Part shown: positions 44,466-52,988 of the stretch, piece after piece | Layout of the letters: each line of letters opens with the position of its first letter | How positions within the stretch are numbered: position 1 is the first letter of the stretch | Assembly: GCA_964523795.1 (NCBI GenBank) | Contig: CAZGAO010000001.1 | Coordinates: forward strand, 62,001-126,000 | Length of the DNA: 64,000 nt | Direction of reading: 5' to 3' | DNA from: SABY01 sp964523795 | GTDB lineage: Bacteria; Bacteroidota; Bacteroidia; Bacteroidales; 4484-276 | The notes under the pieces: model-generated | The model's database searches: none | The model's input: the letters and a program-made list of their open reading frames with translations, nothing else | What the model was told of the DNA's origin: nothing | Made by a program: the position numbers and the translations under genes

Positions 44466-47357
44466 CTATGCGCGTTTTCGCATTATGTATCTTCTTCCCT
44501 CACCAAACCACAATACGATTGATGTTAATCCAAGAACTATCAACCAATCGTTAAAAGAAATTGGAATAGTTCTGAAGAAATCACCTCCGAACTGAATCAT
44601 CAATATTTGACCAATAAATATTGTTATTGCAATAAAAACAAAACCCTTATTAATAAAGAAATCTTTGAAAACCGATTTTTTCATTCCAAAAGTTTTGGCA
44701 TTAAAAAGATTCCAAAAGTTTAAAAGAACAAAGATGGTGAAGAACATACTTTGCTTATGCATGAGATCGTGTGGGTCGAGTTTTGATGGATTGTTGAGTC
44801 CGGTATAGAAAAGATAAAACAAAAGGATAATTACAAAAACAGTTGCATCAATGAATATTTGCTTTATCATTTCCTTAGAAATAATGAAGGCATCAGGTCT
44901 TCTGGGTTTTTGTTTCATCACGTCCGGATTAGGTGGTTCGGTTGCCAATGCCAATGCACCAAATGTATCCATGATCAGATTTATCCAAAGCAACTGGACG
45001 GCTGTTAGAGGTATTTCGAGACCAATGAAAGGTCCCAACATTGCGATTGTGAGGGTTGCAACATTTATGGTTAGCTGAAACAGAATGAATCGTTGAATAT
45101 TCTGGTACAACGAACGACCCCATTTAACACCATTCATAATACTTATAAAAGAATCGTTGATGATCACCATTTTACTGGCTTCCTGAGCCAGGTCGGTTCC
45201 CGAACCCATAGCCAGACCAACGTCGGCCGATTTCAGTGCTTTGGCATCATTTATTCCATCGCCGGTAACGGCCACCACATGATTTGCTCTTTGAAGTAAA
45301 TTTACAAACCGTTTTTTATCGTCGGGTGTCGCCCTGCTCACGATTTTTATACATTGTGCTTTTTGGATAACATCCTCATCTTCCATAAGGCTAAATACTT
45401 CGCCAGACAAGTGTATGAGGCCTGAATCACCATTCCAAATACCGGCATCTTCGGCAATTGTTTGGGATGTTAAACGGGCATCGCCGGTAATAATTTTTAC
45501 TTCGATACCTGCCTCATTGCTACTCGCAATGGCGTGTTTTACCTCTTTTCGCAGTGGGTCTGAAATGGTTGCATAACCTAAAAACACATAATCGTTTTCG
45601 TCAAAATTGTCGCAGTTACTTTTGAAAGCAAACCCCAAAACACGGCGGCCTTTTTTCTCGAATGTTTCGATTTCACCTAAAATTGCATTAGCTCTTTCCT
45701 TGCCTAGAATTTCCTTTTCCCCACCTTCTACGCCGACAATATATCTGCATTTGTTAAGGATAATTTCGGGTGCGCCTTTCAGGTAATTGACCTTTTCATT
45801 GGCATGGTTGATGCCGTAGGTGGCCATATACTTCCAGTCAGTCGAAAAAGACTTTTTGCTGATTGTATGAAATGATTGTCTAATAGTTTCAACATCTATA
45901 CGGTGTTTATCGTAAAGGTGGTTTATCAAGGCTGCTTCGGTATGGTTTCCGATACGCCTTAGTGTAGATTTTCCATTTTGATTTTTAACTTCTAACGAAG
46001 CAGTAGCATTAACCACAATTGATTCAAAAACCAATTGGTGATGATCAGGTAAAAGGATGTTAAATTCCGAAACCGTCATTTTATTTTCGGTCAAGGTTCC
46101 AGTTTTATCGGTACAAATCACTGTTGCTGCGCCCATAGTTTCGGTAGCCGAATTTTTCCTGACAAGGGTGTATTCCTTTTTCATCTTACGCATATTGTAA
46201 GACTGAGATAGCACAACACTCATAACAAGGCCTTCGGGCACTGCAACAACAATAAGTACTGCAGCAATCATAAAGAACTCGATCAGCAGATTGATTACTG
46301 TAACGTTGATCCAATAATGATTGTAGCCTTCAACAATTCCTAAAAGCACGGGGGCGGAAATAAAAAGGGCTATGAAAATGGTACCTGCGAAAATATATTT
46401 TAACCATGTTTTGAAACTATTGTTTTCGATGTCGTCTGGTGCTTCTTTTTCGTTGCCAAATAATTCAAAAGCATCGTAAACAATGGGCATCCAGACTTTG
46501 TAAAGAATCAGAAGGCCGCCAAAGAAAAGCACATTCAGAAAATACCATTGATAGTTGGTAAAAGTGAAGAATTCGTTTAGGAAAACGTTTCTGAGGAAGA
46601 GTGCCAGAAAAGTTAGAAATGCTACCGAAAAACCCACTACGCCAATAAGTTTGCTGAGTTTTTCCAATTGCTTATTCAGCGGAGTTTGAACATCCTCATC
46701 CTCAATTACCTCCTTCAAAGTTTTACCAATCTCTGTGCTATTTCCAACATTTGTTACACGCATTATACATGAACCTTCAACAACGGTACACGATCGGAAA
46801 AGTTCCCAGGGCTTAAATCTGTGTTTTAAAGTTTTTCCTTCGGAATCCGACTTCGAAAGTTTAAGGTTTGGTTCCGATTCGCCGGTCATCGAAGATTCAT
46901 CTGTCTTACAGGTGTCTGATTCCAGAACTTCCCCATCGGCGGGAACTTCGTAGCCCTCGGAAAGTACTACTATATCGCCGACAACAATGTCCTTTTTGTC
47001 AACCAGCGTTTTTGCCTCATCTCTGATTACGACAACCTTTTTCTCTTCGTTGTATTTCAATAATATCTCGAACTCCTTGCTGGCTCTGTATTCATTGATG
47101 GCTGCCAAAAAGGTTGCGAGCAGAATGGCAACAATGATGCCTACTCCATCAATAAAACTACCGGTATAAAAACCGATTCCGATGGCGATAGCGGCTGCAA
47201 TAAGAAGTATTCTGATAACGGGGTCGTTGAAATTTCCAATAAAGATAGACCACAAAGAATCTCGCTTTATTGCAGTCAAAACGTTATCGCCACTTTTTTG
47301 ACGACTTTCGGCTACCTCTTTTGCTGTAAGCCCAGTGTAGTTATTAATTGATTCCAT
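44466..47357 (-). CDS. P-type ATPase, Ca2+-transporting (type IIB/PMCA-like)
   Basis: A 963-residue membrane pump. It has an N-terminal cation-ATPase domain (LTAKEVAESRQKSGDNVL), about ten TM helices, the actuator motif TGES in DESSMTGESEP, the phosphorylation site ICTDKTGTLTENKM with D417, and the hinge VAVTGDGINDAKAL. TM4 has VPEGLVMSV, the PEGL form of Ca2+ pumps. TM6 has LLWINLIMDTFGALALATEPP, also typical of Ca2+-ATPases. It would export Ca2+ from the cytoplasm. It lies 13 bases downstream of a TerB-like gene and is the last gene of the Ter/tubulin cluster. There is an insert (about 270-330) between TM3 and TM4 regions (NVLFFGGLLILYKVWMPIVYDAFELFGNEKEAP) that is unusual. Confidence 0.9.
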   Translation of the reverse strand: MESINNYTGLTAKEVAESRQKSGDNVLTAIKRDSLWSIFIGNFNDPVIRILLIAAAIAIGIGFYTGSFIDGVGIIVAILLATFLAAINEYRASKEFEILLKYNEEKKVVVIRDEAKTLVDKKDIVVGDIVVLSEGYEVPADGEVLESDTCKTDESSMTGESEPNLKLSKSDSEGKTLKHRFKPWELFRSCTVVEGSCIMRVTNVGNSTEIGKTLKEVIEDEDVQTPLNKQLEKLSKLIGVVGFSVAFLTFLALFLRNVFLNEFFTFTNYQWYFLNVLFFGGLLILYKVWMPIVYDAFELFGNEKEAPDDIENNSFKTWLKYIFAGTIFIALFISAPVLLGIVEGYNHYWINVTVINLLIEFFMIAAVLIVVAVPEGLVMSVVLSQSYNMRKMKKEYTLVRKNSATETMGAATVICTDKTGTLTENKMTVSEFNILLPDHHQLVFESIVVNATASLEVKNQNGKSTLRRIGNHTEAALINHLYDKHRIDVETIRQSFHTISKKSFSTDWKYMATYGINHANEKVNYLKGAPEIILNKCRYIVGVEGGEKEILGKERANAILGEIETFEKKGRRVLGFAFKSNCDNFDENDYVFLGYATISDPLRKEVKHAIASSNEAGIEVKIITGDARLTSQTIAEDAGIWNGDSGLIHLSGEVFSLMEDEDVIQKAQCIKIVSRATPDDKKRFVNLLQRANHVVAVTGDGINDAKALKSADVGLAMGSGTDLAQEASKMVIINDSFISIMNGVKWGRSLYQNIQRFILFQLTINVATLTIAMLGPFIGLEIPLTAVQLLWINLIMDTFGALALATEPPNPDVMKQKPRRPDAFIISKEMIKQIFIDATVFVIILLFYLFYTGLNNPSKLDPHDLMHKQSMFFTIFVLLNFWNLFNAKTFGMKKSVFKDFFINKGFVFIAITIFIGQILMIQFGGDFFRTIPISFNDWLIVLGLTSIVLWFGEGRRYIMRKRA

Positions 47358-47370
47358 GGATAAGAATTTA

Positions 47371-47748
47371 TTACATGAGTTTTAGAAATGATTCAGGGAA
47401 CGACTTTGCTTTAGATTTAAGGTTTTCAAGCAAGGCAAGTTCCAATTCATCAACTTTTCCATCGCCTTCAATCTTTGCATAAAGCCATTTTTCTTCATCT
47501 TCATCAATCTCACCTGGTGAAACTTCATCTTCCAAAAGAAAGTCAGTAATTGCTTCGATAAAAAGTTTTGCCCAGGACGCATGATTGTCTCTTCCGGATA
47601 CAGCATCATTTAATTCAAATAGAAATTCTGCTTCGTCTTTGTCAATAATACCATCTGCGTAAAGAACTTCACGCAATTGTTTTACTTCGTGTTCGTCAAT
47701 TATGCCATCGGCAAGAATTGATTTTTTTAATTCGTTGAGCTTTTTCAT
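47371..47748 (-). CDS. TerB-like acidic protein with four DGxIDxxE repeats
   Basis: A 125-residue cytoplasmic, helical, acidic protein. It has four short repeats of EF-hand/TerB type: DGIIDEHE (14-21), DGIIDKDE (32-39), GEIDEDEE (79-86) and DGKVDELE (96-103). Between them are helices such as WAKLFIEAITDFLLED. TerB-fold proteins are metal-linked helical proteins of tellurite-resistance and stress loci. Calcium binding by the acidic loops is plausible but not shown. It precedes the Ca2+-ATPase gene by 13 bases, which favours a role in Ca2+ sensing or pump control. Assignment to TerB is by pattern, not alignment. Confidence 0.6.
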   Translation of the reverse strand: MKKLNELKKSILADGIIDEHEVKQLREVLYADGIIDKDEAEFLFELNDAVSGRDNHASWAKLFIEAITDFLLEDEVSPGEIDEDEEKWLYAKIEGDGKVDELELALLENLKSKAKSFPESFLKLM

Positions 47749-47846
47749 AATTATATTTTATTAAAACCTTAATGTACGTATTTTTAGGAATTCAAAAAAT
47801 ATTTCTGATCACAAGTCACGATTTTATCATTCCAATTTTCATAATA

Positions 47847-48773
47847 TCACATTTCGTCAAAAATGCCCAAAATAGTTTCCACTAGACCAACCTTGAAAAT
47901 TAATAAGACGAATAAGATTACCAAACCCCCAGATATGATAGAAACAGACAAATTATAAGCTTTATCATGTAGAAAATGATTATCCAAAACAGAAAATATC
48001 CAATAAAGTGGAGCATCGATTTTCCTTTTTACTTCTATCTTTTTAATAATAAAAAATCCATCTTTAGGCTTAAGGGTTATAGAAGTGATTATCATCTTTT
48101 TTGACGATACCTTTTCAATTAAAGCTTGGCCTCCTAGACCCAAACAGTCGAATTTTGTAGAATCTATCTGCAATTTTAATAAAAGAATTGGCACCCCTTC
48201 TTTTGTAAAACTGTGTTTTTCAATTGAAATAATTTCAGGATATGACATTTTAGTGCTTTCAATGCTATTATCCTTTAAGGATTGAGTATTTTCACAAGAA
48301 GAGAATATTATGGCGAGAAAAAATACTAATATCAAATTTTTTACAACTCCTTTGTATTCTCGATTTATCTTTTTCTTTTTAGAAGAATTATGAAGCCAGC
48401 GAATCAACCACCTTATCAAATAAATAATACCTGTAATGATAAGTATTACTTTGAAAAAGAAATTCCAGACTCCAAAATCAGGATACAGTTTTAATCTATC
48501 CACATCTTTTTGACTTACAATTTTATATTGTTTGCTCCCATCCATTAATTCTACTATGTCATAAACAAACTCACCCTTTTTTCGATAAAAATCGCTCCAA
48601 AATAGTCCATAAGTACTTTTAGATAAATACTTTATCCCATTTTCTTTTATTGCCTTTTCTCCTTCCGGAGTTTTGGAAGATACGCTATAAAATTTAGGCA
48701 TATCAAAATGAGATACTACACATCCTGAAAGAAGTATTGTAATCAAAATCAATAAAATTGCATGTGTTTTCAT
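47847..48773 (-). CDS. Lipoprotein with several membrane helices, unknown function
   Basis: A 308-residue envelope protein. The N-terminus is a lipoprotein signal with LLSGC (C18). Further hydrophobic segments lie at about 103-123 (VWNFFFKVILIITGIIYLIRWL), 145-160 (NLILVFFLAIIFSSC, itself like a second lipobox) and 275-300. The second half starts after CENTQSL and has beta-like strands (VPILLLKLQIDSTK). A sequence that begins again like a lipoprotein near residue 145 hints at a fusion of two lipoprotein-like units. No homologue was recognised. It lies 98 bases before the TerB-like gene and is AT-rich like the rest of the cluster. Confidence 0.6.
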   Translation of the reverse strand: MKTHAILLILITILLSGCVVSHFDMPKFYSVSSKTPEGEKAIKENGIKYLSKSTYGLFWSDFYRKKGEFVYDIVELMDGSKQYKIVSQKDVDRLKLYPDFGVWNFFFKVILIITGIIYLIRWLIRWLHNSSKKKKINREYKGVVKNLILVFFLAIIFSSCENTQSLKDNSIESTKMSYPEIISIEKHSFTKEGVPILLLKLQIDSTKFDCLGLGGQALIEKVSSKKMIITSITLKPKDGFFIIKKIEVKRKIDAPLYWIFSVLDNHFLHDKAYNLSVSIISGGLVILFVLLIFKVGLVETILGIFDEM

Positions 48774-48867
48774 GATGAGCTTGTTTAGTGTACTTTAGGT
48801 GTCCATTAAGTTATGTGTTAAAATCATATGTTAGCTTTTAAGTTAATAATTAATTTAATCATATTAA

Positions 48868-49065
48868 TTAAATGTACCATTTCAAAAGCAATTTAAATAA
48901 ATCAATAACTCCATATACAATAAACAGGATTCCAATTATCATACATACAACGAAAGTAAAACTTCTGAACGGTGCTTTTTTCTTACTTCTTTTCTGAAAG
49001 ATAAGTTTTGGCAAAACCATCCAAACAAAAAGCCCCAAAATAACTTTTATCAATATTCCTATCAT
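48868..49065 (-). CDS. Small two-helix membrane protein
   Basis: A 65-residue protein from ATG 49063-49065, with two TM helices (MIGILIKVILGLFVWMVLPKL and FTFVVCMIIGILFIVYGVIDLF) joined by a basic loop (FQKRSKKKAPFRS). The longer frame starting at 49122 would run into the terminator of the upstream gene and is less likely. No family recognised. It sits between the CW_7-type protein and the lipoprotein/TM gene of the cluster. Confidence 0.55.
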   Translation of the reverse strand: MIGILIKVILGLFVWMVLPKLIFQKRSKKKAPFRSFTFVVCMIIGILFIVYGVIDLFKLLLKWYI

Positions 49066-49079
49066 AGGGTTTTCGAAAT

Positions 49080-49114
49080 AAAGGGCATTACCCACAAAAG
49101 GCAATGCCCTTTGA
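49080..49114 (-). terminator. Terminator-like hairpin after the CW_7-type gene
   Basis: AAAGGGCATT and AATGCCCTTT form an imperfect 10-bp stem with A/T flanks. It lies directly past the stop of 49123-49758 on the minus strand. It may reduce read-through into the left half of the cluster. Confidence 0.6.
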
Positions 49115-49122
49115 TTAAACAT

Positions 49123-49758
49123 TTAATTTGAATTTAAATTTACATCTCCGTTTCGATACATTTCATTGACTTTCTGTTGTATAGCATCATACTCGCTTCC
49201 CAAAGCCTGTTTACGATCCTCACCGTTTCCATAATCTCCTCTGATTGTTCTCTTAGCTTTTTCTTCAATGGTTTCTGTTGAAATGGTTGAAGCAGGGGGT
49301 TCGCTTGCAGCAGCGTTTGCCAGAGGTTGGTTGCTTTGAGCGGATATAATTTCAGGCTCATCTGCAGATGGACTTTCTGGAGCAGCTGGCTTTGCAGGTT
49401 CTTCGGCAGATGCAACAGAAGGTTGAGTGTTATCCTCAGCAAAAGATTGTTCTGCCGTTGCGGGCTTTTCTTCTTTTACAAGAGGATTTGACTGCGTTTC
49501 TTCCGGTTTTGCAACTGATTGCTCAATAGACTGTTTTTCCTGTTTAGCTAGGATCGGTTCGTCGTCTGATGCATATTGCTTTGCCAATAGAATAACAGCC
49601 ACAACTACAATGACTGACAACAAGAGCCAAGGCCACCATTTAGCTTTGTTATTCTTTACAATAGGTATATTGTCTTCTTTTGAAAGATCAAAAGAAGTTG
49701 AATTTCGTCCTTTATCAAGATTGTAACTTCTTGTTGATTTTCTTTTTTGTTCTGTCAT
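49123..49758 (-). CDS. Single-TM protein with Cpl-7 (CW_7)-like C-terminal motif
   Basis: A 211-residue protein. The basic N-terminal 40 residues lie in the cytoplasm and contain SYNLDKG (11-17) and FDLSKED (23-29), which recall the FDLNKG/FKLDKS start of the adjacent TerD protein. One TM helix follows (about 41-60, WWPWLLLSVIVVVAVILLAK). A periplasmic Pro/Ala/Glu-rich linker runs from about 65 to 160. The C-terminus (about 165-202), RTIRGDYGNGEDRKQALGSE then YDAIQQKVNEMY, matches the CW_7 pattern of Cpl-7 lysozymes (IxGxxGNGxxRxxxL..Y..VQ..VN), a peptidoglycan-binding motif. The protein could link TerD at the membrane to the cell wall. It lies 11 bases after terD. Confidence 0.7.
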   Translation of the reverse strand: MTEQKRKSTRSYNLDKGRNSTSFDLSKEDNIPIVKNNKAKWWPWLLLSVIVVVAVILLAKQYASDDEPILAKQEKQSIEQSVAKPEETQSNPLVKEEKPATAEQSFAEDNTQPSVASAEEPAKPAAPESPSADEPEIISAQSNQPLANAAASEPPASTISTETIEEKAKRTIRGDYGNGEDRKQALGSEYDAIQQKVNEMYRNGDVNLNSN

Positions 49759-49769
49759 AACTAATGATT

Positions 49770-50402
49770 TTAGGTGTACATGTCAACAAAAGTTTGAAGA
49801 CCTCCTTCGTAGCCCTTACCAATGGCTTCAAATTCCCATTCGCCTTCAATATTGCAAATTAGTCTACCTACTTCAACTCCCGTTTCTGTTCCAAATCTTT
49901 CAGCTAATTTATATTGAATAATATCTTCTTCAGTATCAGTATTAATAATTTTAATGTATGGATCAATTACATCCTTAAATGTGATTCCTGTATCACCTTC
50001 ACGATTATAAATCGTAACAACAAAAACTATTTCCTGAATTTTTCCACTAACGCTGTCAAGATCCACATCTAGGGTTTCATCGCTTTCATCTGAATCCTCA
50101 TCAATATCATCTCCTACATCATCAATTGAACCCAAAACTGCACCATCAAAAGACATTGGACGGGTTTCTTCTTTCCATTTTTTCTTATTTCCGAATTTAC
50201 TTCTATCAAATGGCTCAGTACGATTTTCGCTATTGTAATAAACAAAATCAGCATTTTCAGAAATTACAACATCATCACCAAGCAGAAAGGCTGAGGCATC
50301 AAGATCACCTCCCTTCCATCCTAATTCTACTTTAATTTTACTTAAACCCGAACTTTTATCGAGTTTAAAGCGGTCACCTTTGTTTAAATCAAATTTTGCC
50401 AT
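49770..50402 (-). CDS. TerD-family calcium-binding stress protein
   Basis: A 210-residue TerD-family protein. The family start FDLNKGDRFKLDKSSGLSKI (4-23) is clear, then VELGWKGGDLDASAFLLG (25-42), where the first Asp pair that binds Ca2+ in TerD proteins lies (D33, D35). NADFVYYNSENRTEPFDRS and the NREGDTGITFKDVIDPYI block are also family-typical. An unusual acidic insert DDVGDDIDEDSDESDE (94-109) precedes the DVDLDSVSGKIQEIVFVV strand and may be an additional cation site. Known TerD proteins bind Ca2+ and support tellurite and stress resistance. Here the partner genes are Hsp70-like, tubulin-like and a Ca2+-ATPase, not the classical terZABCDEF set. Confidence 0.93.
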   Translation of the reverse strand: MAKFDLNKGDRFKLDKSSGLSKIKVELGWKGGDLDASAFLLGDDVVISENADFVYYNSENRTEPFDRSKFGNKKKWKEETRPMSFDGAVLGSIDDVGDDIDEDSDESDETLDVDLDSVSGKIQEIVFVVTIYNREGDTGITFKDVIDPYIKIINTDTEEDIIQYKLAERFGTETGVEVGRLICNIEGEWEFEAIGKGYEGGLQTFVDMYT

Positions 50403-50453
50403 GATTTTTACTTTTAAGTTTATACTAATTTATATAATCACATCATCGTTTTA

Positions 50454-52979
50454 TTATTTAACAGATGAAAGGATATTCCTTATTTGATCTATTCTTGTAT
50501 CTATAATTTCATTCTTTTTGTATAATTTATGCACATCCAGTAGTTCAGAAAGTCGTTGTTTAGCTTTGGTTGAATTGTTGTTTTTCAGAATAGCTTCTGA
50601 TTCTATTAACATTGCTTTAAGAATTCTTTCGTATTTCAACAATTCACGACACTTTAAGGCTTTTTCGTAAATATCTTTGTTGTTTGAGTCTTTGGAAAAC
50701 ATATTCTCAAACATGTGTTTTGCGTCTATAAACTTACCCGACCTGAATAGCTTCTCTCCTTCATTATTGTTTAGTTCATCAATCTTCTTTGCTTCTATAT
50801 TTTTAATGACAGTTTTACCAATTTCTTTATTTTGCCTTTTTTCTTCACTCAGCGGTTTTTCTATTTTTACAGATTTTAGGCTTTTATTTACTGTTCTCTC
50901 TATTGCTTCCTTATAGGTTTGTAAATCTGATGTGAAATCATTATTTGAAGGATCAATTATTTGAATGTTTTTACATATAATTGATAATTCATCTAATCGA
51001 AACTTCATCTTTTCAATATTCTTTGAACTTTTTAAAGAATTTAATTCAGCCATTAACTGTTTTATTTCTCGATAATTAGCCAAGATATTTGTGCATTTAT
51101 TATATTGTTCTTCGCAATACGCATCCGGTTTGCCCTGTGTGTAGAGCAACATTGCTTCTTTGTAGTCGTGCTTTGAAAAGCTTTGATCCGCTTTGTTGAT
51201 AATAGGCTCTAAAGAACTAATCTTTTCACATGCAATTATTCTTTGGTTAGCGAGTCTATCATTATTATCGAGTTTTATTATGTTTTCGTAAATGTTTTTT
51301 GCCTTTTCCCATTTTCGGCCAATAAAAAAACTATCAGCTTCCAATTTCAATTGTTCAATTTTTATTTTTATTTCATTTTCTTTCTGATGCTTTTCTTTTT
51401 CTTTTTTCTGTGTCAAATGTTTTACGTCTAAAATCTTTTTACGAATCTCGACATTGTCAAATACATTTTGGGCTGATTCGTATTCATCAAGAGCTTTTCC
51501 CAATTTATCATTCTCTAAAAAATTATCTGCTTTATTCAAAAAGGATTTATATAGCTCGTTTTTGGTGTTCAGGGTGCTGATTTTTGCGACTATACCAGAA
51601 ACAAATTGCTTGTACTCATCATTGTTGCCATTTATTAGTAAAGCATTTTCTGCATTTACTTTTGCATCCTCCAACTTCCCTTCCTTATCCAACTCAACAG
51701 CTCTTTCAAATAATTTATGTGCTTCTTTTTGGTTTTGTTCTGCTTTCAATAATTCAGCTTGACGTTTAGTCTCTGCTTCTTTTTCCTTCCTTAATTGGTT
51801 TTCCAGTGCGCGTTGTTCAGCTTGTTTAAGTTCTTCGGTTTTGGCTCTTTCTATTATTCTTGCTTCTTCGTTTGCATACCGATTTATATCGATTTTGGGA
51901 TAAACACCTATAATGTCCCGAATATCATTATTGGCATAGAAATGCAGCTTGTCTTTACCTATCGTTTGTTCGAAACGGTCTTTTACACGCTCACACTTGA
52001 AACAGTCACCAAGAAGGAATACTGCAGCTACATCACCATTTACATTATCGTTCTTAAACACATCATAAATATCTTTGATATCTTGGGTATATTGCCCTGC
52101 ATCGCTGTCCAAATCATCTTTTCGCACCATTACATCTCTTTTCATGTTGGGTGCTTTTGCAAAGCTTATAGAGGGTATTCGCAGCGGCATATTTCTTGTT
52201 TGTAAATCTAACCTTTTCAGCCATTCTTCTGCATAAGTTTCCAATCGTTCACACTCATCTTCTTTTTCATCTTCTGATGAAAGTACACCGGTGGCTTTAT
52301 TAACTTCATTTACAATAAACCTTGCCAATGCTCTTTTCCGCGGATCAATACCCTTTCCTCGCCAAGAGTTGGGTTTACCGTCCATTAAATAATAGCTGTC
52401 AGAAAGAGACAATTTCATTAAATGTAAAGATGAATTAGTGGCTTCCAGAAAGATAGCGACACTTCCAGTTCCTGACTTTAATGCTTTCTGGCTCAAACTG
52501 TGATAGCATGTCAATTCGGCAAGCGGAATGGTGTAAGAATCAATCTGAAATCCATGTTTTTTTAAATATTCAACTGTTTTTTGTTTGGCGTTATCGCCTA
52601 TAGTAGATGAAAAAGTTATTAAAGTAGGGACATAATCTGAACTGTTAAGGGTTTTTTGTTTATATGATATTTTCAGCAATTCAAGTAATCCTGATTCTTT
52701 CAGCAAATCAATAACTAGATGATCAATACCTCGTAAAATAAATTTTTCCTGTTCGTTTTCAATTTTCTCAAAGAATTTACCATAGTAGTTTACTTCTAAA
52801 TTATTGAAATGTGATTTGTTGTCTTTCCCAAATGAAATGCTGTTTTGGTGTGGATTATTGAAAAAATATAGCCATAAAAGGCTCTCTTTCCCATTGGTAA
52901 TCGGATAAAAAGTTCCATTATCAGCACACACAGTGCCGACAATAAAATCTTTATCGATATGCATTACCAAGTAGCTCAT
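50454..52979 (-). CDS. Degenerate Hsp70/actin-fold domain with TPR-like repeats
   Basis: An 841-residue cytoplasmic protein. Residues 1-370 carry weak traces of an Hsp70-like ATPase: LVMHIDKDFIVGTVCADNG at the phosphate-1 position, VPTLITFSSTIGDNAKQKTV (118-136), GSVAIFLEATNSSLHLMKL (172-190) and an adenosine-motif-like VAAVFLLGDCFKCERVKDRF with GVYPKI. The glycines and acidic residues of an active ATPase are mostly missing, so it may be a pseudo-ATPase. A charged coiled coil runs from about 370 to 425. After it come TPR-like helical pairs (for example FERAVELDKEGKLEDAKVNA and YKEAMLLYTQGKPDAY) to near the C-terminus. It starts 9 bases after the Hsp70-like gene. A co-chaperone or adaptor of the larger protein is the inference. 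Confidence 0.6.
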   Translation of the reverse strand: MSYLVMHIDKDFIVGTVCADNGTFYPITNGKESLLWLYFFNNPHQNSISFGKDNKSHFNNLEVNYYGKFFEKIENEQEKFILRGIDHLVIDLLKESGLLELLKISYKQKTLNSSDYVPTLITFSSTIGDNAKQKTVEYLKKHGFQIDSYTIPLAELTCYHSLSQKALKSGTGSVAIFLEATNSSLHLMKLSLSDSYYLMDGKPNSWRGKGIDPRKRALARFIVNEVNKATGVLSSEDEKEDECERLETYAEEWLKRLDLQTRNMPLRIPSISFAKAPNMKRDVMVRKDDLDSDAGQYTQDIKDIYDVFKNDNVNGDVAAVFLLGDCFKCERVKDRFEQTIGKDKLHFYANNDIRDIIGVYPKIDINRYANEEARIIERAKTEELKQAEQRALENQLRKEKEAETKRQAELLKAEQNQKEAHKLFERAVELDKEGKLEDAKVNAENALLINGNNDEYKQFVSGIVAKISTLNTKNELYKSFLNKADNFLENDKLGKALDEYESAQNVFDNVEIRKKILDVKHLTQKKEKEKHQKENEIKIKIEQLKLEADSFFIGRKWEKAKNIYENIIKLDNNDRLANQRIIACEKISSLEPIINKADQSFSKHDYKEAMLLYTQGKPDAYCEEQYNKCTNILANYREIKQLMAELNSLKSSKNIEKMKFRLDELSIICKNIQIIDPSNNDFTSDLQTYKEAIERTVNKSLKSVKIEKPLSEEKRQNKEIGKTVIKNIEAKKIDELNNNEGEKLFRSGKFIDAKHMFENMFSKDSNNKDIYEKALKCRELLKYERILKAMLIESEAILKNNNSTKAKQRLSELLDVHKLYKKNEIIDTRIDQIRNILSSVK

Positions 52980-52988
52980 TATGCTGAT

